Source: Oscillospiraceae bacterium (GTDB taxonomy: Bacteria > Bacillota_A > Clostridia > Oscillospirales > Oscillospiraceae). From it: DNA of 41,018 nt. The stretch spans positions 1 through 41,018 of the forward strand of contig JAFQHF010000191.1 of the NCBI GenBank assembly GCA_017398105.1. The letters are read 5' to 3'. Below, one piece after another: positions 7,225 through 16,518 of the stretch (within the stretch, counting starts at the first letter, position 1; each line of letters opens with the position of its first letter). Below the pieces are notes generated by a model. That model saw only the letters and a list, made by a program, of their open reading frames with translations, did not search any database and was not told the origin of the DNA. Made by a program: the position numbers and the translations under genes.

Positions 7225-10200
7225 TCAGATACAAACAAAGGTTTGATCCGGGGCCTCCTGCTTTTTGAATACAAAGGGATAATCCCTCTGGTTGCGGAAA
7301 TACAACCGATACAGGTCCACCGAGAACCTGTAACCCTGGTTGGATTCAGAATAGGTCACCAGCTTCAGTTTGATCAGATTGTCCAGTGCGTTTTCCAGCT
7401 GGTCAATGGTCATCCGATACTCCGTGGGAAGGCGCTCGGAGGTGAGAATCTGTTGCAGAACACCCCTGGGCACATAGCTGGTACGCAGAGATGCCATGCT
7501 CTGCATAGCATCGACCACCAGCCGCTCCCGCTTGTCCTGCTCTTTGCTGTTGATGCCGTCAAAGAATTGCTCACAGTAGGCCTTCTCCACCAGACTATGG
7601 ATCTTGTCCTTCACATCCACAGGGTATACCACGCTGCGACGGCATTCCCGGACATGATCCAGAACCATATTGGCCAGCAGTTTCACGTGCCACACAAGTC
7701 CCTGGGTGTACTCCCAGATCCAGTTGATGGCTTCGTCGGTAATGTCCACCTCTGGGTAGGCTTCATAGGGCTTGCGTATCATTTGCTGCATTTCGCTGTT
7801 GGGAATCAGACCTACCTCGATGATATTGGAGCCGAACCGCTGGAACAGCTGGCTCAAACCGCCGTCACCGTTGCGGTAGCGCAGCAGGTACTTAGAACCG
7901 CAGAAGATGAAGTGGACAGCCTGCTGGCAGCTGGCACTGCAGAGCATATTGCTCAATACCTGGAACAGATAGCTGTCCAGAGAGGTCTGCTGTTCCACAG
8001 AGGTGAAGAAGTTGTCCACCTCGTCAAGCATCAGGATCAGGCCCTTGCCGGTAACCAGCTTCAGCTCCTGATAGAACAGCTCCAGATTGCTGGGATCCCG
8101 GTCTGCCGCTTCGGGACTCAGTCTCCATTTCTTCTCCAGATGCTGCCATTCCTCTGTCTGGGCGTATTGGGGATACCGGCTCTGGATGGCAGCCAGAACA
8201 TGGTCAATAAACAGCGTCTGCACCAGCTGTGTGCCGGGATTGATCAGACAGTCCACTTTGACGATGATGGCATCGCTGCAGTGCAGTGTCACGTATGCCT
8301 GAACGTAATTGAGCAGCGTGGTCTTGCCTGCCCGGCGGATGCCGTAAACGATGGCATTGTTGTAGCTGGGGAAGCGGCCACTGCGGAACAGGTTGCGGAG
8401 ATCTTCTGTTTCCCGTTCACGGCCAAAGAAATCTGGGTTGCCCAGCACACCGTTTTCGTCCTCATAGAAGTCAGAAATAGTCTGGGTCTCGTACTGATTT
8501 ACGGGGAATTTGGGATCGGGCAGTTGGGCAATATCCAGAGTATCCTCCTTAATGGGCTGGATATAGGTCTGTCCGTTGAACACATAGGACCAGTTGATGG
8601 TGTAGCGCAGCGACATGGCACCTTCCGGCGCACTGTAGCGGATCTTAAATGCCACATGCTCATTGGGCGCCAGCTGGGCCAGTCGCAGCCGATCGCTGGA
8701 GCTATCCTCGTAGGCCACCTGCAGGGTAATATCCGAAGCACTTTCCATGCCCTCATTGCGGATCTCGCCGTAGAGATAATCCTCCTCCGGATTCACTCCC
8801 CGGTTCTGGATCTCCAGATCCAGAATTGGCCGGCGGTCAATGCAGTTGATCTCGTTCTGGATCAGGCCCTGGAGATTGTTTTTCAGAGACTGCCAGGCAC
8901 CGTAATTGATGTTGCCGATCAAGCCCTTGGCCCGGTTCAGCGCGTTGCGCAGGACAATGCTATTGCCGCTGTTGACAGAGTAGCTCTCTATCAGCAAATC
9001 CAGAGCGGCATAGATGGTAGTAAGTGCTTCCTTGCGGAATTCGTCCTGCTGAACCATGTTCTGCATGATGCCGAAGGCCTTCCGGTCCTGGGCAAACTGA
9101 GTAACGAGGCTCTGGATGGACAGATGCCCTTTATCCAGCAGGGTGTAGATGATGGAATTTTCCACTGCGGTCTCCAGCGGCTTGAGGTAGGCTACCAGAT
9201 TGACCAAGTCTACTCCTTCAGCGGCAGTCCGGAGGCTGTCTGCATATACCACCAGTTCCATAATGGACCGATATGCCCGGGAACACTCCTCCGGATTGTT
9301 CAGATCCAGATTATCATAGTGATCCAGACCGAGTCGGATCAGGGAGGGGAGCATCGCCACCGGTTGGTTATTAACAGCCAGCTGGATGCGGTAGATTTGC
9401 TCAGAACGCTCCAGACGATCCTGATAATAACGCTGGAAATGGGGAAGCTGGTCATATTCCTCCTGGAGCTGCTCCAAACGGTCGGGCTGCTCCAGCGGGG
9501 TCAGCGCTTGAGCAAAGCTTGGCAGCACTGCCTCCGGTACCAGCAACTGCTGGCCGGGTGAGTCCGGGATCGGGGTAGTTTCCTCGGAGATCTGGACTGC
9601 GGCGGGTCTGGTTATGGGCAGCTGCTTGTAGGAAACAGGATTAATCTGGGAGAAATTGGTCAGCATAAAATGCCAGGGTCTCGCGTTGTTCACATCAAAG
9701 AACTTATCATACTGCTTTGCCAGGTTCATGAAAATATTCTTGGCCTTCATGGACATGGAGCTATCTTTGAAGAAGAGGGGGGAGAAGGCGGTGCCGTTGG
9801 AGGTTCCGGACCGCATGATATATGCAAGGAATGCCTTTTCCAGGCAGTTGGGATAGCGCTGAAGAAGATCCAGCTTCTTCAGATCGGGATATTCCGGATC
9901 AATGACACGAAGGATGTTCCGGCACAGGGTCCGGTTCGCCTCGGAGAAGGCCTCAGCCATCTGAAGAGCTTCATTACCACGGGGGGAGCAGATCAGTGCA
10001 ACTGTCATGTTGATGCAGCTCCAGATATGGAACTTAGGAGAACCCACCTTGGCAATGATCTTACTGTCCCCGGCCTTCAGCCGGCAGATCCGGGAGTATG
10101 CTTCATAAAGCTCCTTATTAAAGCTGAAGCTCTTCTTATTATATTCCTGAGTCTCCTGACGTGCGCCCCGGGACAGGCCCCGGTCCAAAAGCCGCAGCAT

Positions 10201-13200
10201 GGCTTCAAAGTGTGCAGCCGCGGTTTTATCGTCACCCACACGGAATGCCGCCTGGGCAGGGTTAAAATACTGGAAGATGATCATGGGCGGGTAATCCACC
10301 ACTGCGCCTAGAAGCCACAGCCGGTTGTACAGCAGTTCCGTATCCTTGCCAATACAGGGTGTGACACTCTCCGCAAAGATCAGGGACATCAGTGAGTTCT
10401 CGTCCAGGGGGAGATCCAGAGACAGGTCGCCGATTTTCTCGGGCACATCGGCAGAAACCAAGTCGAAAGCCAGTGCTGTCTGGCGAAGCTTGCCGCTGAG
10501 CTTGAAATCGCCTCCCCGGGGAATCTGACTGTCTCCGGTGAGGGCCAGCCACACCCACTGGAGGAAGGGGATCCGCTGAGCGGGCTCCAGACGAGTGGTC
10601 ACCTGCAGCAGACTGCGACAGAAACCCACGCTGTCCTGGTCGGAGCGGACATTGCTGTATTGCACGGAATCCCGAATCCGGGAAACGTCCGTGTCATCTG
10701 CTCTGTTTTCCCAGGCAGTATGCAGGAATTGAGACCAGCTACCGGTGATCCAGCACAGGATGCCCTGACATCTCCACTCCAGTGCCTCAGCATGGAGATT
10801 CTGCAGGCTGGAGCTCAGAGAACGCTGAACCTGGTTGATGTTCTTTACATCATTGCCGGTGACAATAGGTTGATTTGCCAGGCAGTAATGGCCTGCCTCC
10901 TGGTTGAAGTCATAGCCCGTGTGGAACTGATGGACGGACTGCTCCAGTCCGCGGGCTTTGATAATGGCGTTAAGGCCGGCAAGCAGCTTCGCGTTCCAGC
11001 GGTGATCCCGGCGGAAATAGCTGCTTCCCGTGGAGGAACCGCATACCAGGCCGCAAAGAGCCTTGTGCAGCAAGGGGATCCGGTTCTCAATCTCGAACTT
11101 ACACATGGTGAACAGAGCATCGCAGCAGACATAATCACCGGGGAAGATATCCAGCAGAAGATTCAGAACGTTTGCTCCCTCCTGGATCCGGTTTTTACGG
11201 AGGATACTCAGTACGAACTGGTAAATATCCTGGGCAGCAGGCCGATTTCCATCGGGCAGAAGCATTCCCCACAGCAGTCGGTGCTCATGGGATGCGACCT
11301 GCTCCGTCAATTCCTCCGGGGTCAGGGCGTGGAGCTGCTCGATCAGCAGTCTGCAGGCAACGGGAGCAGTGGAATGGAACAGTCCATCCTGCAGATTCAC
11401 GGCCTGCTGGGGCCGGTTGGCAAGCAGAAGCCGCAGGACCGTTGCAACACCCACCTCGGTGTTGCGGTTGAACAGCGGTCCGGAGAGATATCGCTCAAAC
11501 ATCTCCACAGCTTCCGGGGAGCCGATGGCAACGGCGATGGCGGAAATGGCATTCAGTGCCGTGTGGGCCGCGCTGCCGTAGAGATTTCCCAGATCCTCCC
11601 GGATGTCGCAGCACAGCCGCTCCAGAATATCCAAAAGCATCCGGGTATCCTCTTCCCGGGTCCAGCGGGCAAAGAAGCCCGGCTCCTGCACCAGCATATC
11701 GGCCAGGCTGGTGCGGCAGTTCTTGGGACCGGGGCTGGGACAATCGACCCACTCCCGCAGCACCTGCAGCAGCATGTCATCCTGCTCGGTCTCTGCGCAG
11801 AACTTTACGCACTCTTTGTACATATTGGGGTTTTTCTTGCCGCAGATAAACAGAAGCTTGGCGCGGGCTGCTTGGGACAGTCCCGGCAATCTGGTGCAGG
11901 CCCACCAGTAGTCCGCTTTATCGGGAGCGGCGCAAAGCACTTTGACCAGGGACTCGCCTTCGGTCTGTGTGCAGGGGCTATACTCCCGGACAGATGTATT
12001 GTCAGCACTCTTCTGCTGGCGCATATTCTGGATATACTCATGGACGGTCGACCAGTCCTCGTCGGAGGTATGGATAAATGTTTTGCTGAAATCGCAATAG
12101 ACCAGAATTTCCTCGGGGGTGTGGTACTGAACATATTCCACGAAGGTATGGAGCATACTGGGGACTTTGTCTGCCCAGAAATCCTCCGCGGCGGCTTCTA
12201 CCAACGCATAGAGTACTCCCAAATCGCCGGTTGGCTGCATACTCAGATAGCGCAGGACACACTCGGCACGGCTGCGGTGCCCAAGTCGCATCTCTATGCG
12301 GTATAGGCAAAACACCACGTCATAACGCTTGCTGTTGGCAAGGATGATCCGGCGGCAAAGCATTTCCGCTTCATCGCCCAGCTCTTCCGGGAAGCAGTCC
12401 CGGTCAAGCACATCCGCGTAACGCTGGCACAGGCTCCGGTACAGAATATCCGAAATGCCGGATTTTTTGCTTGCGGCTACTGCAGTCCGGTGCAGATATA
12501 CCAAACCATCGATCAGCAGATCGTCCCGGTCGGTCAGCATTGCGATACTCTTCACCACTGCATCTCCTCCGGCGTAAACGGAGGCCTGAACATCACTGAT
12601 CAAACTGCGGATATCCTCGGTGTCCAGAGTACACTCCTCCAGCACCTTCGCCAGCCTCGTCTGGATCTCCTTGGTGTAGGGCTCAGTCTTCAGAAGCTCG
12701 TATACATGCATCCGGCACATCCGGTTCTGCAGATCCTGGTGTCTGCCGGGGTAGAGCTTGCCCAGCTCATCCATCCGCAGGAACTGCTCTTCCAGGGATT
12801 CCTGCGCGGACTGATCCAGCAGAGCCTGATAATAGGCATCCGCCTGCTCCGCGATATCACCGACGCCCAGCGTGTTGTGGTAGTACAGCGCGGTTTTGAA
12901 CGCACCGTCTGCCAACGCCCGGGCCTGGATCGCCTCCGCGGTGGAGGGAGAAAGACTGCCTCCGGCGGTCATGATCTGCTCCAGCCTTTCGGAGCTGCAA
13001 CTGCCGAGCAGAACCTCGAAATTCTCCAGCAGCAGCGATGCTGCGTCATCCAGCCGGCCTGCACCCACCAATGCGATAGTCAGCCGGGTAAGGGAGTCAG
13101 TCAGCTCAGATGTAAGAGGGCTGTTCAAAACAGGAACGACGATCTCCGTCTGGGGATCCTGCTGCAGCAGTGCGATCAGCTGCTGCAGTATTTCCTCAGG

Positions 13201-16200
13201 CAGAAGCTCAATGGAAGCTTCCGTGTCATCATTCTGATATCCATCCAGCCACGCCAGGAACAGGTCATACTGACCGGTGTGGAACAGGTAATGGCTGTAA
13301 GCGTGGGGATAGGTCTCCCGCAGGGCGGGATAGCTTTGCAGAAGCAGATACTGCTCCTGAATATCAGCATTGTCACAGACAATATTCCACAGAAGTGCCA
13401 GCGCACCCTTTGTGGGCAGGCAGAACCGGGCCAGCTGCTCGGCGATGCCGTGGTAGCTGCCGAGGAAAGCGTAAGCACGCTTCGCCACGCTCTCTGCGTC
13501 GGGTCCCTGGGGATAATTGCCGGCCTGATAAATGGTTTTTGCACTTTCCAGCTGTCGGTCATCCAGATTCAGATCCGCAATCAGTGCAGGCTGGGTGACC
13601 AGATCCCGCAGACTGCGGTCGTGGAGCAGAACGCTGCGGGGATAATCCTCCTCCAGCACCTGAATGATCCGGTACAGGCTCTCGTAAAATGCCCGGAAGG
13701 CCTCGCTGCTGGAGTTTCGGTAGGTATCCACAGCGGCGGCTGCCTGGGCATTCTGCTGGACCAGGGTAAGGAAGCCCTGAAGATTTCCCCGGATATCCTG
13801 CTGGGCCTTCACAGGATCTGCCTGCAGCATTGCCATCAGATAAGCCTGACGGCTGTCGTTGCTGATGCCGGAGCTAGCAGCGAAGCAGTTGTACAGCCGG
13901 ATGCATTCCCGCCAGCGGCCTTCCTTGGCCAGCAGGCACACCAGCTTATTGCTGATTTCGGTGGAGGGAGACCGGGAAAGGCCTTCCCACAGGTACTGCT
14001 CGGCCAGCAGGTGCAGGTTGCCCTGGTACTGGTAGATCCGCATGCCCGTCTGGAAGGGGAGCGTACCCTCGGGAACGCTCTCGGAGATCGCGGCCTGTGA
14101 GATCTGGGTGATCTGCTCCTGGCTGTAGCCCATTTCCTCCAGCGCGGCCGGATCGGACAGAAGCATCAGCACCGTCTGGCGGTCGTCGGCGATCAGCGCC
14201 TGCTCCAGCGGGTTGGCAGGCAGCGTCTCCGCCGCGGCACAGGAGGTGTTACCAAGGAGCTGTGCAAAATCGGGCAGATAATACAAAAATACATGGCTGT
14301 CCAGATATGCCTGTACCTGCTCCGGCCGATTCTCCAGCAGATAGCGGATGTAGTAACGGTAATTCTCCGGATCGTAGCGGCTGGCGGAGCCAAACTGCTC
14401 CCACAGGGCCACAAATTTGTCCAGCTGGTTGGTCTGGCGGTAGATATTCAGAAGTTCCGTGCTGCAGTCTGCCCGGTCTGCGAACATTCCCATCAGGAAG
14501 TAGCGTTCGGCAGTGGCATTCTGGTTACCCAGTATCCGGTTGATCCGCAGGGCAATATGATACATGACGTATCCCTCGGGCAGACTCTGCCCGTCTGCCA
14601 GCCGAGCGCAGATATCCTGCCGGGTCTCTTCGTCAAAGCCGGCCTCCAGCATTGCCTGCCGGTCACAGGCAAAGGTGAGAGCCTCAGGTAGGCGATCCTC
14701 CAGGATCAGCGTTTCCAGCTGGTTTTCACCGCCGCAGGCAGTCCAGAGGGACATGACATCACCGCTACATACTGCCTCCAGCAGCACCTGAGGATCGGGA
14801 AGGGGCGGTTTCTGCTGGGTGAGTGCCGCAGGAGCCTGGTTCATTTTCTCCAGCTCGGTGATCTGCGCCTGCAGATCCTGCAGACGGTCGGCATACTTGT
14901 GGACCAGGGTCTGAAGCTCCGGTCTGTGCAGCCCACCAAACAGCATCATGCTTACGATGTTGAAGTGCTGGTTCAGTTGTCCAGTGACAGCGAACAGCTC
15001 CTGCATATTCTGGTCCGGCTTCGGGCCGTCCATAACATCCTTCAGCTGATGATAGGGCAGCAAAATAGCTTGCAGGGGGGCGGTGTCCGGATGCTTGCTG
15101 AATTGCTCACAGGCAAGGCTCAGCGCATCCCGGTCCCGGGTCAGGTCCGGCTGGGGAGTGCCGAAGCTGCTCAGAATTTCTGCCAGAGCCTCCCTAAGCT
15201 GATCAAAGCTCTGGGTAAGCTGCCTGAGGACTGCGGCATACTGATTCTGCTGGCCACACCAGTCCAGAAGCTCCTGAGGAGTGGTCAGCGTCTGAGGTGC
15301 TTCCACCACGCCGCACAGGCTGCGTACCTGCTGCCAGGCTTCATTGTACTGCTCCAGACCAGAGATACGGTCCATAGGAAGTTCTTCCCATGCCTGCAGG
15401 CAGTTCAGTGCCTGCTCCAGTTGGGTGGTCAGCTGCTCCCGCAGCTGCTCCAGCTGACCGCAACAGTCCTCCAGCTGAAGGATCTCCTCCCGGGCGCGGG
15501 CAGGCTGCCGGGAGATCTGATTCGCAAAGCAGTCCTTCAGCCAGTCACCCAGCTCCGTATTCTCCTCGTTGCCCGGCCAGCAGAAATCCAGCAGCATCAT
15601 AGGCTGGGCTTTCCTGTCCTTGTTGCACGTCATTACACAGTAAATGGGGTTTCCGTCCTGGGTATCTATGCCGGAATAGAAGGCCGCGCAGCTGGTCCCC
15701 TCCACAGGGGTTCCGAGGATCACCTGCTTGCGGCCCAGCAGCACATCCGTCATCTGCTGGGCGACGATGCCGGACCAGATCCGGGCATCGGTGCCTGTGT
15801 ATCCGGTATAGCGCTTTAACACACGGATGTTATTATTCCACCAGCCCATATAGGCCAGGGTGTGCATTTGGCGGATATTTTCGTCCAGATCCACCTGAGA
15901 AAGAGTCAGCTCCGCAGGCGGATAGGAGGGCTGGGGATATGCAGACACGGGGGTGGGGACAGGGGCCGGGCTGGGGATCGACTCATTGCCGCCCCAGGAG
16001 AACCGCAGACCGTCGCTGCTTTTCTGAAAGTCGGGAAACATTCCCCTCACCCAGTCGCTCAGACCTTCATTGGTATACTTTTTCCGGTCAATACCCTTGG
16101 CGACCAGATTCCACCCCAGATCGGACAGCAGGGCAGAATCATTCTCGCCCAGAGTCTCCACAATGGCGGCAGCCACCCGATCCCGGATCTGCTGGGTCAT

Positions 16201-16476
16201 CGGTTCTTTAACGCCTGCGCCGGGGGCGGGCTTCAGCTTCATGCCCCGGTTGTCCGGTGTAGGCTCCAACTCTGGAAAGTAAAGCTTCAGCCATTCAGAC
16301 AGCTTTCCGGCGGAACCGGAATAGTCACTCCAGTTGATCTGCAGATTCCGCAGAATGCGGCCTCCGATCTCCGCGTAGGAGGCACTGCCGTTCCGAGCGA
16401 TCTCTTCTTTCAGACTGCTGAGGACCCGTTTGCGGATCTCCTCAGGGATCCGGTATTTGTTCAGCTCTTCGCTCAT
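7225..16476 (-). CDS. Giant 3083-aa protein: tandem OST-HTH/LOTUS-like domains, long helical scaffold, C-terminal STAND NTPase
   Basis: The N terminus has two consecutive winged-helix units that resemble OST-HTH/LOTUS RNA-binding domains (about residues 5-75 and 80-155, each ending in a LSEWLKLYFPEL- or LSDWVRGMFPDF-like motif). A Pro-rich linker (about 165-190), a globular segment (about 200-320), a Gln-rich coiled coil and then more than 2000 residues of TPR-like helices follow. A beta-sandwich-like segment (about 2550-2645) precedes a STAND/archaeal-type NTPase: FFGRERETEDL, Walker A GIRRAGKT at 2712-2719, Walker B LILMLDEVDNFF near 2815, then a winged helix. STAND proteins use such architectures as sensors that oligomerise on ligand binding. 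The start at 16476 (MSEELNKYR) has GAGGG 8 nt upstream; an ATG at 16491 is the alternative. It lies 43 nt after the WYL gene in one operon. No catalytic effector domain is visible, so signalling may pass to the HEPN-bearing protein downstream. Confidence 0.75.
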   Translation of the reverse strand: MSEELNKYRIPEEIRKRVLSSLKEEIARNGSASYAEIGGRILRNLQINWSDYSGSAGKLSEWLKLYFPELEPTPDNRGMKLKPAPGAGVKEPMTQQIRDRVAAAIVETLGENDSALLSDLGWNLVAKGIDRKKYTNEGLSDWVRGMFPDFQKSSDGLRFSWGGNESIPSPAPVPTPVSAYPQPSYPPAELTLSQVDLDENIRQMHTLAYMGWWNNNIRVLKRYTGYTGTDARIWSGIVAQQMTDVLLGRKQVILGTPVEGTSCAAFYSGIDTQDGNPIYCVMTCNKDRKAQPMMLLDFCWPGNEENTELGDWLKDCFANQISRQPARAREEILQLEDCCGQLEQLREQLTTQLEQALNCLQAWEELPMDRISGLEQYNEAWQQVRSLCGVVEAPQTLTTPQELLDWCGQQNQYAAVLRQLTQSFDQLREALAEILSSFGTPQPDLTRDRDALSLACEQFSKHPDTAPLQAILLPYHQLKDVMDGPKPDQNMQELFAVTGQLNQHFNIVSMMLFGGLHRPELQTLVHKYADRLQDLQAQITELEKMNQAPAALTQQKPPLPDPQVLLEAVCSGDVMSLWTACGGENQLETLILEDRLPEALTFACDRQAMLEAGFDEETRQDICARLADGQSLPEGYVMYHIALRINRILGNQNATAERYFLMGMFADRADCSTELLNIYRQTNQLDKFVALWEQFGSASRYDPENYRYYIRYLLENRPEQVQAYLDSHVFLYYLPDFAQLLGNTSCAAAETLPANPLEQALIADDRQTVLMLLSDPAALEEMGYSQEQITQISQAAISESVPEGTLPFQTGMRIYQYQGNLHLLAEQYLWEGLSRSPSTEISNKLVCLLAKEGRWRECIRLYNCFAASSGISNDSRQAYLMAMLQADPVKAQQDIRGNLQGFLTLVQQNAQAAAAVDTYRNSSSEAFRAFYESLYRIIQVLEEDYPRSVLLHDRSLRDLVTQPALIADLNLDDRQLESAKTIYQAGNYPQGPDAESVAKRAYAFLGSYHGIAEQLARFCLPTKGALALLWNIVCDNADIQEQYLLLQSYPALRETYPHAYSHYLFHTGQYDLFLAWLDGYQNDDTEASIELLPEEILQQLIALLQQDPQTEIVVPVLNSPLTSELTDSLTRLTIALVGAGRLDDAASLLLENFEVLLGSCSSERLEQIMTAGGSLSPSTAEAIQARALADGAFKTALYYHNTLGVGDIAEQADAYYQALLDQSAQESLEEQFLRMDELGKLYPGRHQDLQNRMCRMHVYELLKTEPYTKEIQTRLAKVLEECTLDTEDIRSLISDVQASVYAGGDAVVKSIAMLTDRDDLLIDGLVYLHRTAVAASKKSGISDILYRSLCQRYADVLDRDCFPEELGDEAEMLCRRIILANSKRYDVVFCLYRIEMRLGHRSRAECVLRYLSMQPTGDLGVLYALVEAAAEDFWADKVPSMLHTFVEYVQYHTPEEILVYCDFSKTFIHTSDEDWSTVHEYIQNMRQQKSADNTSVREYSPCTQTEGESLVKVLCAAPDKADYWWACTRLPGLSQAARAKLLFICGKKNPNMYKECVKFCAETEQDDMLLQVLREWVDCPSPGPKNCRTSLADMLVQEPGFFARWTREEDTRMLLDILERLCCDIREDLGNLYGSAAHTALNAISAIAVAIGSPEAVEMFERYLSGPLFNRNTEVGVATVLRLLLANRPQQAVNLQDGLFHSTAPVACRLLIEQLHALTPEELTEQVASHEHRLLWGMLLPDGNRPAAQDIYQFVLSILRKNRIQEGANVLNLLLDIFPGDYVCCDALFTMCKFEIENRIPLLHKALCGLVCGSSTGSSYFRRDHRWNAKLLAGLNAIIKARGLEQSVHQFHTGYDFNQEAGHYCLANQPIVTGNDVKNINQVQRSLSSSLQNLHAEALEWRCQGILCWITGSWSQFLHTAWENRADDTDVSRIRDSVQYSNVRSDQDSVGFCRSLLQVTTRLEPAQRIPFLQWVWLALTGDSQIPRGGDFKLSGKLRQTALAFDLVSADVPEKIGDLSLDLPLDENSLMSLIFAESVTPCIGKDTELLYNRLWLLGAVVDYPPMIIFQYFNPAQAAFRVGDDKTAAAHFEAMLRLLDRGLSRGARQETQEYNKKSFSFNKELYEAYSRICRLKAGDSKIIAKVGSPKFHIWSCINMTVALICSPRGNEALQMAEAFSEANRTLCRNILRVIDPEYPDLKKLDLLQRYPNCLEKAFLAYIMRSGTSNGTAFSPLFFKDSSMSMKAKNIFMNLAKQYDKFFDVNNARPWHFMLTNFSQINPVSYKQLPITRPAAVQISEETTPIPDSPGQQLLVPEAVLPSFAQALTPLEQPDRLEQLQEEYDQLPHFQRYYQDRLERSEQIYRIQLAVNNQPVAMLPSLIRLGLDHYDNLDLNNPEECSRAYRSIMELVVYADSLRTAAEGVDLVNLVAYLKPLETAVENSIIYTLLDKGHLSIQSLVTQFAQDRKAFGIMQNMVQQDEFRKEALTTIYAALDLLIESYSVNSGNSIVLRNALNRAKGLIGNINYGAWQSLKNNLQGLIQNEINCIDRRPILDLEIQNRGVNPEEDYLYGEIRNEGMESASDITLQVAYEDSSSDRLRLAQLAPNEHVAFKIRYSAPEGAMSLRYTINWSYVFNGQTYIQPIKEDTLDIAQLPDPKFPVNQYETQTISDFYEDENGVLGNPDFFGRERETEDLRNLFRSGRFPSYNNAIVYGIRRAGKTTLLNYVQAYVTLHCSDAIIVKVDCLINPGTQLVQTLFIDHVLAAIQSRYPQYAQTEEWQHLEKKWRLSPEAADRDPSNLELFYQELKLVTGKGLILMLDEVDNFFTSVEQQTSLDSYLFQVLSNMLCSASCQQAVHFIFCGSKYLLRYRNGDGGLSQLFQRFGSNIIEVGLIPNSEMQQMIRKPYEAYPEVDITDEAINWIWEYTQGLVWHVKLLANMVLDHVRECRRSVVYPVDVKDKIHSLVEKAYCEQFFDGINSKEQDKRERLVVDAMQSMASLRTSYVPRGVLQQILTSERLPTEYRMTIDQLENALDNLIKLKLVTYSESNQGYRFSVDLYRLYFRNQRDYPFVFKKQEAPDQTFVCI

Positions 16477-16518
16477 GGTCTCAACCCTCATTTCTTATAT
16501 GTCATAGTGTTTATCGAT

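Noticed and set aside
7207..9561. 784-aa open frame on the plus strand
   Set aside because: It is antisense to the giant STAND gene, has no ribosome site and no recognisable domain; the long frame follows from GC-rich codon use of the real gene. The same holds for 10660-12306, 12490-14100, 31102-33294 and 35663-37114.
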